DNA of 64,000 nucleotides from Oxyruncus cristatus (GCA_013399855.1 VXAY01002323.1:760325-824324); one strand, 5' to 3'. Positions 47,354-59,876 are shown, numbered from the stretch's first letter. The notes: generated by a model not told the origin, from the sequence alone. Made by a program: numbers and translations.

Positions 47354-49213
47354 TTCCTGGTTGCCTGCCTCAGGGCAATATTGTGCCACTGGGAAACTCC
47401 AGTTACTAAGAATGGATTTCCCTGGCTCTGCTTGGAGAGCAGCAAAGCACTTAGTGAGGAAGGCACAGGGTTTAAACCCTCAGCCCCCATCCCCTACAGT
47501 ACAATGTTGCATTAGCAGCAACTCCCCAGGATATTTCTAATTATATTTACCCAATAAAACAGTGAAAACTCGGGGTTTTTTTTTCCTCTAACTTTCCTCA
47601 CTGGTTGAAGTAAAGCGACTTCCTCTCTGATTTTTTTATGCTGTTACATCCCTTTGCATCTGCCACAGGTTTCAAAGCCCTTAAGCTACACCTTAACCAC
47701 AAAGTCAAATATAAACTCATACTGGACCATGTCTAAGCTGGATTTAGATTCCCAGTTTGATCTGGAGTCAGTTCTTTGCCGGGCCTTTCACTTCCTGCTC
47801 TTCAGGACAAATTTCCCACAGTTTTTGCTCATGCCAAGGGAATGTCACAGGGATTCATAAGGAAAAGCTCTGGCAAATCCTCTTCCCCACCTCCAGGTTG
47901 GTCATTCAGCACCTTCTGCCCTAAACCCCCCAATAAATTTGGAAGCTGCTTCGCAAGCATTCAAATCAGTGATAAAAATGATGATCAGAACTGCTGAAGA
48001 GCAGGGAAAACATCAGATTCCAGAGCAAAATGAAGTTTTCCCTCCCACTGCAGAGGCTGAACTTCCATCCTCGCTGGCTGGGGCAGCGCTGAGGGTGTCA
48101 GGCTGGGGGGAGTCTCCAGAGGAGAGGATCCTGTGGGATGAAAAGGATGGGAGTCACCCCTGCTGGCCTGCAGGCACGTGGAATTGGGCTTTCTTTATCT
48201 GCCCTCATTATTTAAGGGCAATTTTCTTGGTTTTCCTGCGAAACCTTCCCGTCTCCAAACCGGAAAAGAAAATAAATAAAAATCGTGTCTACGTGCTGAT
48301 GAATTTACTGCAGGATACCACAGATTCTTCCTTGGGTACTGATGGTGGTACAAGCTCCAAAAAAAACCAAAACCTTATAAATCAGGCCCAACTCCCAAAG
48401 ACAAAGTTCGCTGCATCCACTCATTGCTCTCTCTATAAACCTTTTTTTGCTAAGAGCAATCCCAGGCTGCCCAGGGGCATCATTTACTCTCACAGGCTCC
48501 ATTCTTCAGCTGATTTTGAGCACAACATTATTCCAGTTTAGGAAGTAATTTTTTTATCAGAGTTTGCAGCTCAGTTTTTCAAATAAATACACCAGAGTTT
48601 GGAACAAAATTGCCCTGGATATGCAGCCCCAACATTTTTTTTGTCGCTGTAAAATCTTAGATTTCCTTTCCCCTCCTCTGTGGTTCCTTCTGTTATTTAC
48701 CAAATGAAGCCACATTCCCCATAAATGAGATTTTGAACATTTTTCTTGCAGATCATATGCACGGTTTACACACCCCAACAGGAGATGAGGCAGAAGCACA
48801 GGCCTTCCAGCCAAATCCCAAACTCACAGGTGTTCAAAGGCAATTTATTTTTTATTATTACTATTTTTAAAGCTCACACAGCTGGCAAAATATTTAAAGA
48901 CCTCACTGAAGTTCTCAAAAAAAAAAATTAGTTTTAAGCTGGTAAGCCAGGCATTATTATGAGCCAGGGAAAAAAATCCTGAGGGATTTCACTCAAATCA
49001 AACCTACTATTTACTCCACAAACCTACAAATGGGCTGATTTGGGGCCCCACTTGCAGGTATCTCTGCATCAAGGCAAAGTTGGCTTCCCAATCCCAGCAA
49101 ATGGAAAATGTGGGATTTTCTTTCAGGACTGTAACTGTAGGAAGTGTTGTGTCAGTGCTGAGAGTGACACACAGACACTCTGCATTCCTGCCCTGTTGGA
49201 TGACTCTGTTCAG

Positions 49214-49438
49214 TCCAGAATGGGTTGGGTTGGAAGGACCTCAAAGTCCATCCAGTGCCATCCCCTGCCATGGGCAGGGACACCTTCCATAGCCCAGGAT
49301 GATCCAACCTGGCCTTGGACACTCCCAGGGATCCAGGGGCAGCCACAGCTTCTCTGGGAATTCCATCCCAGCCCCTCCCCACCCTCACAGGGAAGGATTC
49401 CTTCCCAATATTCCATCTCTCCCTGCCCTCTGGCAGAT
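49214..49438 (-). mobile_element. CR1 LINE 3' fragment
   Basis: AGAATGGGTTGGGTTGGAAG through CCTTGGACACTCCCAGGGAT and CAGCCCCTCCCCACCCTCAC to GGATTCCTTCCCAATATTCC: the antisense of the CR1 3' end plus the final ORF2 codons. It is one of the better-preserved copies of the second subfamily. Confidence 0.94.
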
Positions 49439-49439
49439 C

Positions 49440-51400
49440 TGTTTTGTCCGTGCAAACTCTTCTTACTTATCAGCAAAATTTATGGGTTGATTAAAACCGT
49501 GCAGAAAGCAAAGAGGCTGAACCTTGACACAAGCTCGGGTTTCTTCCCATTTGAAGCACAAATATTCCTTTCCCTTTTACATCTTTCCCCTTTTTATAGC
49601 TTTCCTCACTGTAAATGCTGGACAACCCTCAGCACTGACAGCTTCCCTGTCCACCCAATCAAACCTTGGATGGCTGTTCATTCATTTTTGTGGCATTTTT
49701 ATCTATTTTATAAACCACAGCAGGGAATACTTGCATTTCCATGGAAAACCAATAAAAAAATTTCCAGATTCTGACGAGCACTGATGCTGAGCCAAAGAAA
49801 GAACACCCTTGTCCCTGGGACCTTGGGCTTTGCTGGGACCCAGGATTTGACAAAACTTGGCTTTTTTTTTTTTTTTTTTTTTAAGAAAATTGAAATTCAA
49901 GGAGCTTTGGGTTTAATCTCACCTGCAGCACACACTGATCGTGTGTAGAGGCAGAGTTGTGACACAGTTTGTTACAGCTGTGGATATTCAACATACAGAC
50001 CCTGTGGAAAACACAGTGGGATACCTGCCACGGGGGTCAACGGCTCATTCCCTTGATGTTTGTTAAAAAAAACCCACAGCAATAACTCAATTTCTTTTCC
50101 CCATTCACCTCCTCCACGGATGCCCAAGAACTCCTCCAGAAGTTACTCATGCAATGCATTCGTGTGGAGGTTAATTCAGGACAAGAATCCCAGGAAGCAA
50201 ACAGCGCAGCAACTACCGACGTATTCTGGGTTTTATTGTTTCTGACAATCAGTGGTAAAACGTGTGGCTGCTACCAAGGGAGCCAGTTGTAGCATTACTC
50301 ATTTTCCATTAGGGTTCGGGAGAATAAATCTTTCCAGAGCTCTTGCTGGCATCAGGCTAAAACATAAGTCTGGGTTTGTAAAGGAAATGTATTAAGCAGG
50401 TGAGGCAGCAGTGGAATACAGATTTAGGGGAGAGAAAAGCCACTGCAGGTTCCTTCTCTGGGCGCTGTTAAAGAACAAACTGAGGGCAATCACATGGAAA
50501 CAGCTGAGTTGGAAATAACTTCATCAGCTAATACATAGATGGGCAACACTAACACAAGAAATAATGCACTGTGTTCTACTTCCATTTGGGAGGTTTCTGC
50601 AGGAACAGGCAGAGAAACCTCTAAGAGTGGCCACGTTTTTGGGTGGGAACTGTGCAAATCTGGTTTCTTACAGAAAAGCAGAGTTCACAACGAATGTGGG
50701 AGATTTTTTTTCTCTAGCAAACATGAAAACAGTGCAAAATCAGGATTTTGTCTTCCTGGGCAGGGTAGAGGAGCTTGCAGTGAAGAAGCAGAGGGAAAAT
50801 AAGTAAATACTTTGAGATTCATGGGAACACGCCTTTGTTGCTACACTCACAGGTCCACTCCACATATCAAAGGGTGGGACGTGACTGCTGGGGGCAAACT
50901 GTTGTTTTGGTTGGCATCAGTGGGCTCCCAGAGATCACCTGGATGGACAGTGGTGGAGGAGCCTCCCATACCAGGGCGTGGAGGACAATCAAGGAAGGAT
51001 GAAAACAACGGGCAGATCAAACAGACATTCCCAGTCCGCGCCTCTCTGCGACAACATCACTGACAAGGGTGAAAATTCACCTGCAAAACCCAAGTGCACC
51101 AAATTAATCGTTCTTTGTAAGGCTTTCTCATGCTCTCCATGGTATTTGTTTTCTACTGGTAACAGAGACAGCTGTACCTGTAAGGAAGATCCGGCTCCTC
51201 TTGCACGACGATGGCCCAGCGAAACCTCCCAAAAGCCAAGCGGCCGTAAGGGCAGCAGCAGCTGAAACACAGGGCCAGGAGCTCAGAACCAACAAGCCAA
51301 ACACAATGAGGAGACTGCAGAGCAGGAACATCTTATTTCAAAAGGCGTGTGGGAAAGGGCACCCCTGTCCTGGCCATGGGAGGAGAGAAGCTGTTTTAAG
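49440..51400. other. Single-copy DNA, no gene seen
   Basis: About 2 kb with a 22-T run near 49861-49882. No recognisable exon or RNA gene. Confidence 0.5.
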
Positions 51401-51404
51401 AAGC

Positions 51405-52065
51405 TGAATCATAGAATCACAGAATCACAGAATCAGACGGGTTGGAAAGGACCTCTGAGATCACCAAGTCCAGCCCTTGATCCACTCCCACCGTGGTTAC
51501 TGGACTATGGCACTCAGTGCCACGTCCAGCCTCATCTTAAACCCCTCCAGGGACGGAGAATCCACCACTTCCCTGGGCAGCCCATTCCAATGGCTGATTA
51601 CCCTCTCTGGAAAGAATTTCTTCCTAATATCTCACCGAAACCTCCCCTGGCACAGCTTAAGGCCGAGCCCTCTTGTCTTCCTGAGAGTTGCCTGGGAGAA
51701 GAGACCAACCCCCCCCTGGCTACAGCCTCCTGTCAGGGAGTTGTAGAGAGCGATGAGGTCTCCCCTGAGCCTCCTCTTCTCCAGGCTCAACAACCCCAGC
51801 TCCCTCAGCCTCTCCTCACAGGGCTTGTGTTCAGGTCCCTTCCCCAGCCTGGTTGCTCTTCTCTGCACCTGCTCCAGCCCCTCCATGTCCTTCCTGAGCT
51901 GAGGGGCCCAGAACTGGACACGGCACTCCAGGGGTGGCCTCACCAGCGCTGAGTCCAGGGGCAGAATCACTTCCCTGTTCCTGCTGCCACACTGTTCCTG
52001 ATCCAGGCCAGGATCCATTGGCCTTCTTGGCCACCTGAGCACACTCTGGCTCATGTTCAGAGCAT
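51405..52065 (-). mobile_element. CR1 LINE fragment with ORF2 C-terminus
   Basis: An essentially complete 3' part, about 660 bp. The plus strand opens with three octamer words, AATCATAG-AATCACAG-AATCACAG, the CR1 tail in antisense. The minus strand from about 52050 encodes about 140 residues of ORF2 without a stop, including [33 protein letters not shown] and [18 protein letters not shown]. The 5' end breaks off after the AGCCAGAGTGTGCTCAGGTG region. The open frame suggests a relatively young copy, but the rest of ORF2 is missing, so it cannot move by itself. Confidence 0.95.
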
Positions 52066-52084
52066 GTTCAGACGTGAGGGATCC

Positions 52085-55000
52085 CTCCTTCCAAACCTAC
52101 CCCCTGCTCCAGCAGTACTGGGAAGCGGCAGAGCAGCCTGTCCAGCCCATCGTGTTCACAAGCAGCTCTTCTTGGCTGTGAACATCCAAGCACGAGGATG
52201 CTGCTGCCACATCCGAGACGTGCCCAAAGACGCGCCAGGCGGGAGGTTCGATGAACCACCGCCCCCCCAACACGCGGTGCGTTCACCCAGTTCCGCTGGG
52301 CCTCGTTCCAGGAGCAACGGGAGCAGCTCAGCCCCAGGGCCGGCAGCAAAAGTTGCCTTTCGTCTGCTTTCTGCTGTGAAATTCTCACCCCTTCGCTCGC
52401 AGTCGGAGGAACCGCGAAGCTTATTTCCAGCGCGGGGAGCAAACCCAGCAGGTCGTCCTGGCCCTGCTCCTCCTGGCCTGGCCCAAGAGGGAATCCTGAA
52501 TATCTCCAGGTTTTAACGTGATGTTCGGCAGATCTGCCGTGGTGTGGGTAACCCTGCCCTCCTCTGCCCTCCTCTGCAGGAGGACGTGGACGCTTCCACA
52601 CGGGGCGTTTCGTGAAGCACAAAAGCTCTTCAAAAATCAGATTTCAGGTCTCGCTCAGCGCAAAGGGAACTTTCTGCTGCAGACAATTTTACGCTCCGTA
52701 CCTGCACAGAAGGTTCTGTTCATCAAGCGTGCTGATCCACCAGCTGCATTCTCTTCGTGTTCCTCTCGTAAGACAGAGCTCAATTTCCGAATTCACAATA
52801 TTCGAGGCAGTGATATGAGAACCAGTAGAGGTACATTAATACAGAAAGGAGAAATGTTCTATTGAATTCAGGCAAAATTGCACGAATTGAACAGGGGACA
52901 CTTTGAATACGCTGGAGAATACAAGCAAACCAAAAAAAGAGTAATAAAACCTAAACACGAATACTTCAGTGTTGCAGAAAAAAAAAAAATCAGGATTCTG
53001 CTCAAGAGGGGAATTATAAGCCCAAGCACTCCAGTTCGTCTTAGCAGAAACAACCATATTTTATTCAAAGCTGAGTTTATTTCCAGCTACTGAACTGTGT
53101 CATATGCAATTCCAGGGCAGAGGTTCCAATACACTGTATTTGCTTCACTTAATCCTATATAACATTAATGTGGCCCAACACACAGAACAGTTGCGTCGGG
53201 AGAGCACAGATTAGGAGTCCCCTGCTCCAGCATTATTGCAAATGCCAGCAGTGTTCTACCACACCTGCACACGAACAGCAGCCCTGGGTGCTCAGAAAGG
53301 AGATTTGCAGGTAGGAATGGGCAACCACTACCCCTGCATCCAGTGGAACTGCACAAGGGCAGGGCTGTGTGTTGGACTTATCAAAGTCATAAACAGGATT
53401 TTTTTTATTATTATTATTATTTTTTTTTTTACTAAGAACAATCATTTGCAGCCTAATGGAAAGGGGTTTTTCCTTGCCAAAATAGTTTATTTCTGCTGGA
53501 GCTGGAGGAAGTTTAAACTTGCTATTTAATCAAAGCTTTAAGATAATTCAAGTTAATTACTTTATTGGTGTTAGCAGAAAAGAGGCTGAACTGTCCCAGA
53601 CTGTGCCCTGGGTGGCTGGAGCTCACACAAGGCGAGGCAGTCATTTTACCTGCACCCTGCTGATGGGCACAGCCAGACAAAACGAGCTGCCAGGAGAGCA
53701 CAGAACCCCAAAATTCCAGGCTGCTGCCCTTCCCTTCTCTCAACAAAACCTTCAGGGTGCTGAACCCGCTGCTTTTGTCCAGTGCCTCACACCAGGAGCC
53801 TGGTGACTGCCATCAAACCGAGAAATAATCTTGGCAGCAAAGGACAACCAGTCCGGCCAACATCACCAAAATCACTCACGAAATGTATTTAAACAAATAC
53901 TTTCCCTGCACTACTCAGATGCCAGCATTCACACTCCAATTGATTTTTAATCAAGTCTGCTTCCAAGTCTCGACACGACAGATTATCATTTGATAAGCCA
54001 AATTAAGGTTTGCACAGACTCCTGAGGCATCGCAGCCAATGACTGGGTTTGCTTTCAGAGGCCCATTTGTAAACTGCTGTCTTTTAGGATCGATGCAGCC
54101 CTGCTGCTACACACGCCAGAAATATTCTCCTTAACAGCACAGCAGCATCTCTTTGAGCCTTTGGCTCACCAGCTGCGCTTCCCTTGCCGGCTTTTAGGAC
54201 TGATTGCTGCTCTGGCTGAAGGGGGCACAGCTGTGGGACACAGCCATGGGACACCCAGGAATATGTTCTGCCTTCAGCCTCGTTTCTCTTTGACCCTCGT
54301 GTCCCACCTGTGACAGGCACCTGCGAGCAGCGCTGGCCCTGCAGAGCGGGGAAACGCCTTGTGCTCAGCTCCGGGGGCGAGAGGTTCCGAAAGCTCTTTG
54401 TGTCCTCTGCAGGGGGAACGGCCTGTGCAGCCTCGCCCAAACCACGAGGGGGAGGCTCCAGCCGCCCCCCTGATCTGGCACTGCCAGCTTTTATCTGCAG
54501 CCAGACCTGTCTTGCCTTACAACGACCCCAGGTCAGGTGTCTGCACCAAGCCGAACACAGGAGGAATACACGGGCTTTGTCTGCTGCGCTCTCCCCGGCT
54601 GACACCACTGGGGTTAAAGCACAACGACCTCTAAGAGATGGGGAGGAAAGAAAAATCAGACCCTCAACTTGCAGAGAGCAACACCCAGTGTGAGCCCACT
54701 GCAGGCACCCTGAGCTCACAGGTCTTTCTCCCCAGTACCTGGACAAGGTAAAATTAAAAGCTGGACAGGACAATAATTAATCGTCTCCGTGCCCTGGTCA
54801 GCGCACACACATTCCTGCCTCAAAGCAAGGCAGCCAGATCCAGCCGTGCTGGACCTGCTGGGGATGGTGAATTCCAAAGCCAGGTTTATAGCTGCGCCAA
54901 ACAGAGGGTTGGAGGACAAGCAGACCCTCGTCTGTGTAGCAACACGTCAGCTGGGGGAGCATTTCCACCCTGCCAAGAGATTCTGGAGACAGGGAGAGCC

Positions 55001-55625
55001 GAGCAGGTCTTTTCCTCGCCCCGCTCTGCTGTGAATTAACACATCTTAATGAAGCCAGTGGTGTGGTGCAGCAGATGGGTTGTGTTTAAGGTTCAGCTCT
55101 CTGCAGCCCTTGGATCAGCTTTGTCCACAAGAACAGGGCGAACGGGGCCCAAGTGGGCAGTGCAGCTCCTGCTGTGCCTCCCCAAGTCACCTTTACAAAA
55201 GAAGTGCTGGATTCATCCCCAGCCTTGACAAGATGCGGCGAGTGAGGTGATAAATGTTAATGGTTCATACAATGGTTTCATTTTTAGCATCAAACAATGC
55301 ATTAACATTTTTTTTTAATTAAAGGAAAAATATTGTTTAATAGCCTAATCCATTGCCAGCAGAGCAGTGCAGGACTTCATAAAAAATTTTATTCTTTTGG
55401 GTTGTTTTTCTTCTTCGCCAGCAGAGCAGACCATCCTATACTCGGGCTAAAGAATTGTATCTGTAATCACCAAAATTCACTGTATCCCCCTTGTTCCCTG
55501 TTTTGCCTCCAAAACAACACCCCTGCAATATTTAATTCTGCAGTGCATTTTCAGAGCCCACCGACTTTGCCGCAGAAACAAGGGTATGAGAAGAAATCTT
55601 TCCATTGTGAGCAAGAATGTTTTTT
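52085..55625. other. Single-copy DNA, no gene seen
   Basis: About 3.5 kb. GC-rich and CpG-containing at 52190-52470 and 54300-54490, AT-rich between, with T/A runs near 53400-53430. Open frames of 184 codons (52068-52622, minus) and 229 codons (54084-54773, minus) overlap frames on the other strand and contain no recognisable domain. Confidence 0.45.
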
Positions 55626-55629
55626 GTTG

Positions 55630-55750
55630 CAGAACCACAGAGTCAGCCAGGCTGGAAAAGACGTCGGGATCATCGAGTCCAACCCTTGATCCAACACCAC
55701 CTCGTCACCCAGACCATCCAGGGGCTCCTCCAGGTGACCCCAGAGGGGCC
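55630..55750 (-). mobile_element. CR1 LINE 3' fragment, diverged
   Basis: AACCACAGAGTCAGCCAGGC then GGGATCATCGAGTCCAACCC and CCAGACCATCCAGGGGCTCC: the antisense of a CR1 3' end related to the 1804 type but more diverged. It runs into the C/T-rich minisatellite shortly after. Confidence 0.85.
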
Positions 55751-55804
55751 CCGGCCCCTCCTCATCCTCAGTGCCCACACCTGGGGCTGCCCCACGTGAG
55801 AGGT

Positions 55805-56365
55805 GACTCCCCCCAGTGCTCCCAGTTCCCTCCCAGTTCTCCCACTATCACTCCTTGACTCCTCCCAATGATCCAGTTCCCTCCCACTGCTCTCAGTATC
55901 ACTCCCTGGCTCCCTTCCAGTTCTCCCAGTTCCTTCCCACTGCTGCCCATTTCCCTCCCACTTCTCCCAGTATCACTCCTTGAACCCCCCCAGTGCTCCC
56001 ACTTCCCTCCCAGAGCTCCCAGTTCTCTGCCACTGCTCCCAGTATCATTCCCTGGCTCCCTTCCAGTTCTCCCAATTCCTTCCCACTGCTGCCCATTTCC
56101 CTCCCAGTTCTCCCACTATCACTCCTTGACTCCCCTCAGAGCTCCCAGTTCCCTCTCACTTCTCCAGTATCACTTCTTGNTCCTTGACTCCCCTCAGAGC
56201 TCCCACTTCCCTCTCACTTCTCCAGTATCACTTCTTGACTCCCCCCAGTGCTCCCAGTTCCTCCCCAGAGCTCCCATTTCCCTCCCAGTTCTCCCAGTAT
56301 CACTCCTTGACTCCCCCCAGAGCTCCCACTTCCCTCCCACTGCTCCCAGTATCACTCCTGGACTC
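55805..56365. repeat. C/T-rich minisatellite
   Basis: An irregular tandem array built from CTCCCAGTTCCCTCCCA-type words with a recurring (A)GTATCACTCCTTGACTCC marker at intervals of roughly 45-80 bp. Units vary in length. A single N at 56180 interrupts it. The lack of stops in this composition creates a 237-codon open frame with no biological support. Confidence 0.92.
56180..56180. other. Single-N assembly join inside minisatellite
   Basis: The 57 bp before the N (56123-56179) and the 57 bp after it (56181-56237) match at 56 of 57 positions, so the N may join two overlapping reads of the same array. Confidence 0.85.
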
Positions 56366-56509
56366 CAAATTGGAACAGGTTCGAAGATTCCTCCCAGGAC
56401 AAAGGTGCCAGGACAGAAAGGTCTTGCTGCACCTGCAGTGCCCTGTGGGGGCCCATCATCTGCACCTGAGACCCCAAGGCTCCGGGATTGCTTCCCTGGG
56501 GGAAAGCCC

Positions 56510-56800
56510 CTCAGCTCTGGAGCCAGGCTGGGAGAGCTGGGGGGGTTCCCCTGGAGAAGAGAAGGCTCCAGGGAGACCTGAGAGCCCCTTGCAGGGCCTG
56601 AAGGGGCTCCAGGAGAGCTGGAGAGGGACTGGGGACAAGGGATGGGGGGACAGGACACAGGGAATGGCTTCAAACTGCCAGAGGGCAGGGAGAGATGGGA
56701 GACTGGGAAGGAATTGTTGGCTGTGAGGGTGGGGAGGGGCTGGGATGGAATTCCCAAAGCAGCTGTGGCTGCCCCTGGATCCCTGGAATTGTCCAAGGCC
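56510..56800 (+). mobile_element. CR1 LINE fragment cut by an N
   Basis: The plus-strand translation shows ARLGELGGFPWRREGSRET, then after a frame change NGFKLPEGRERWETGKELLA and GRGWDGIPKAAVAAPGSLEL, successive parts of the CR1 ORF2 C-terminus. It stops abruptly in GTCCAAGGCC at a single N (56801), beyond which the sequence is unrelated. The missing 3' end is therefore an assembly effect rather than a natural truncation. Confidence 0.92.
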
Positions 56801-56801
56801 N
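56801..56801. other. Single-N assembly join in CR1
   Basis: CR1 similarity ends exactly at this N, and the right side is not CR1, so two contigs appear to be abutted here. Confidence 0.85.
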
Positions 56802-56934
56802 AGCTCCATCTCCGTCCCACCAGCAGCACTGGGGGGCTCAGACCCTCCTCAGCTCCAGCCCAGAGGCAGCTGAAAGACTTGGGGTTAACCTGTCACTGTA
56901 CTGGATTTCAGTGCCAGGGAGTGGGGGGAGATGG

Positions 56935-57125
56935 GATTTGGGGAAGGGATTCTTCCCTGGCAGGGTGAGCAGGGCTGGGATGGGATTCTCAGAGAAGCTG
57001 TGGCTGCCCCTGGATCCCTGGGAGTGTCCAAGGCCGGGTTGGAGCAACCTGGAAGATGTCCCTGGGGGGTAGGGGGTAGAACTGGATGATCTCCAAGGTC
57101 CCTTCCAACCCAAACCATTCCAGGG
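56935..57125 (+). mobile_element. CR1 LINE 3' fragment
   Basis: Plus-strand CR1: GGCAGGGTGAGCAGGGCTGG, AGAGAAGCTGTGGCTGCCCC, GTCCAAGGCCGGGTTGGAGC, then GATCTCCAAGGTCCCTTCCA and CCAAACCATTCCAGGGTT. It has a small deletion in the middle compared with its relatives. Confidence 0.93.
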
Positions 57126-57129
57126 TTGA

Positions 57130-58325
57130 ATGAAACACCTCTCAGGGGTGACCGGGGCTGAATCCTCCTCAGCAGGGAGACCTTGGGGCCGTTTCTATAA
57201 AATTCTATCTTTATAGATGTATTTGATCTATAAAGAGCAGGAGGAACAGCCCCTCTGTCACTGTGTGGCTGCAGCAGAGAAATAAGAAAAAGACCTTTTT
57301 AAGGGGCCTGGTCTTGTTTTGGGACACCAGGAGCATCTTCAGCACCAGGAGGTGGCAGCAGAGGCCGTTCTGGGAAGCGCTGCCGACCCTCCAGGAATGA
57401 GCTCCCAGGGTGAGACCCTCTCCTGCTCTCTTAGCCAGGGAGGAAGATTTCATGGACACAAATGATAAAGAGAATAGTAATTAAACATCTCCAAAGTGCT
57501 GGAGATGGCATTTAGTGCACGTCAGGGACACGGGGAAGATGCTGGGAGGGAGTGATTCCAGAACCAGACAACAGGAGGATCTCATTGCTGGGAATTTGGA
57601 CCTTTCCCTGCTGTAGGAGAGCCGGGAATGTGCCGTCCCTCCTTCTCCCTGTGTTGCCACCTCTGTGTCCCTTCCCCATCCCCGCCTCCCTCCTGCCCAC
57701 CACAACCCTGCTCAGCATCAAACACCAGGGAATTGCAACGGGAAAACAGCTCGGGATGAGTTATTTCTCATGGCTCTGGCTCAGATTTCCTTGGAATTTT
57801 GGTCCCCATCTGCACGTGGTCACGACACCGTCACACAGGGTCGAGGGCAAACACGGCGGCGTGGCCAAATGATCCAGCTGAATTCAAATCCCTCCTCCAT
57901 TATCATTTTAATCCAAGGGAATCTCTTCCAGAGGGACACAGGGTGGTTTGTTATGGAGAGAAACGTACTTTAAAAGGCTCTTTTCCTGCTCCGGCAGTAG
58001 AAAATTCCAGGATCAACCTGCCCCTCAGCCAAGGTTTTCCCGGGAGTCTCAACCCAGGCTCCGGATCGCTCCCCGCTTCCCTGGTGTCCGACTGCCACCT
58101 GCTGTTGGAAATTCGGGATAAAGGGACTCTGTCCAAGAGACAAAGTGGAATAAAGTGACTTTATCTGGGAGTCCCTTGAGGGGAAGGGGCTGGAGGTTGG
58201 TCAGCTGGAAATCGGGTGTTTTCAGGAGAAGTGGCTCCGGGGAGTGTCCCAGACCCTCCCGGCCCTCTCTCCCTCCTCCCTCTCGGCCGTTTGTTGGGTC
58301 GTTGAGTCCAATTCCAGGTGAGTAT
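57130..58325. other. Single-copy DNA with one perfect stem-loop
   Basis: No gene seen. It contains the inverted repeat at 57208-57236. Short open frames are unsupported. Confidence 0.5.
57208..57236. other. Perfect 11-bp inverted repeat
   Basis: TCTTTATAGAT and ATCTATAAAGA flank a 7-nt GTATTTG loop, a perfect AT-rich stem. No neighbouring U run or gene supports a terminator, and no function is assigned. Confidence 0.9.
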
Positions 58326-58327
58326 TT

Positions 58328-58512
58328 TGGTGAGGCCCCGGCAATGGAATTCCCAGGGAAGTTGTGGCTGCCCCTGGATCCCTGGAAGTGCCCAAGGCCA
58401 GGTTGGACGGGGCTCGGAGCGACCTTGGAAGGTGTCCCTGCCCATGGCAGGGGGTGGAATGAGATGATTTTAAGGTCCCTTCCAACCCAAACCATTCCAG
58501 GATTCCATGATT
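58328..58512 (+). mobile_element. CR1 LINE 3' fragment
   Basis: Plus-strand CR1: GGAATTCCCAGGGAAGTTGT, CCCTGGATCCCTGGAAGTGC, CCCTGCCCATGGCAGGGGGT and TTCCAACCCAAACCATTCC ending in GGATTCCATGATTT. Confidence 0.93.
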
Positions 58513-59019
58513 TCTCCAGAAGGTTTCTTTCTGATGGAAACAGCAAGTTCTCTCTCTAGAGGTATCCTGATTTCTTATCAAGACAACTGGTGAAGTCCAG
58601 CTTTCAAAACTTCCCCCTTTTCTTGGCTTTAAAATACTTTTTTTTTTTCCTCTGTTACCTGGACACTTTTTCCCTTTCTTTTCGTACTTTCCTCCCTTTT
58701 CCAACCCCTTTGGGAATAAATGACCTGAAGGGAAAGACGAGAAAGGATCAAAACTGGAAATCAAAGTCAACAACAAGAAAAATCTCTCTGTATTTCCTGC
58801 CTGAATTATTTTTATTTCTTTCAGATAGAGAAAGAAAACAGGAAAATGGGTATTGGGAGCACTGAGATGTTTCTGCATTAAGTACATTTATCAAATATTA
58901 TAATGATTTATTATAATGGGAATATTTAAGCCTAGAATGATTTATGTAAGTTTATAGGGTGTTTTTTCAGAGCAGAGTTGGTTGCCAACACCCAACATCT
59001 TTGTGATGGTCATATATAA

Positions 59020-59270
59020 ATTTAACTGACATATAAATAATAAATAAATATGTGATATACAAAAATGGAGAAACTACATATAGAGGTAGATGATACAAAA
59101 AGAGAAATAATACATAAATATATGATTTNGCTATAGAAATCAATAAATAATACCTAAAAATCAGTAAATAATATATATTTATATATTCTGGAGAAAGATA
59201 AATAATACATAAAAATAGATCACAAATAGAGAAGAGTAAATAGATTATAAATAAATCCATATCATACGTT
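59020..59270. repeat. AT-rich low-complexity region with N
   Basis: Degenerate repeats of AAATAATACATAAA and ATAAATA words, interrupted by a lone N at 59129. The latter is probably another contig join in hard-to-assemble sequence. Confidence 0.8.
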
Positions 59271-59876
59271 TAAATATATGTAGATACAGCAATTGCAGAG
59301 AAATAAATCCAACCCCCCGTTCCCTCCCAGTCCCTCCCCAGTGCTCCCAGTAAAAATACAGTTTTTTCCAACGTCTGACCCTTCCCTGACTGTCCTCACC
59401 TGACGCCTCCCGCGGCAAACTCGGATTTTTGTCACGGTTGTGAAGTTTCTCACACTTCGAAACAGCTCTTGGCAGTCACCAGACCTCGTCCTCACCCTTC
59501 CCACCGGATTTTTCTGAACTCTTTAGGTCTGTTCGAGGCTCCTCTCAAGGGAAAGGACTTCAGCAAGCACATCTTGGTTGGGACAGAGGCACCTGGACCG
59601 GAAAAATGAGGTATCATTTTCAGGTAACAGATAAGGCTACACAAAAGGGGGGAAAAAAAACTCCTGCTGGTTTGCTGGAAGACCCCAGCACCTGAGGAGA
59701 CGCTCCCAAAAAGTGATAAGAGGATTAAAGGGAGAAAGGAGTGATGTGGAGAGGCCTTTGTTTCCCAAACGTCCTGCCGGATGGGGACATGGGAAAATTC
59801 TTGGGCCCGCCCGTGTCATTTGTGTATCACCCCAAAATGAGCTTATGGACTGTAGCCACTCAAACTGCCTGAAGAA

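Larger units (their letters stand above)
46175..49212. other. Single-copy DNA with an assembly gap and (GGAGAA)n, no gene seen
   Basis: About 3 kb. It contains the gap at 47060-47081 and the GGAGAA array at 47254. A 200-codon plus-strand frame at 47939-48541 has no recognisable domain and does not look like an avian exon, so it is left out as a gene. Confidence 0.45.

Noticed and set aside
47939..48541. 200-codon plus-strand frame
   Set aside because: Residue use is random-like, no motif is present, and there is no sign of exon structure.
51632..52054. Host gene encoding a 140-residue protein
   Set aside because: The residues are the C-terminus of CR1 ORF2 ([32 protein letters not shown]), part of a truncated transposon.
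54084..54773. 229-codon minus-strand frame in GC-rich DNA
   Set aside because: GC-rich sequence has few stops. Two other frames on the opposite strand are also open, and no domain is seen.
55868..56581. 237-codon frame rich in Pro, Ser and Leu
   Set aside because: It spans the C/T-rich minisatellite and an N, then enters a CR1 remnant. It is not a gene.
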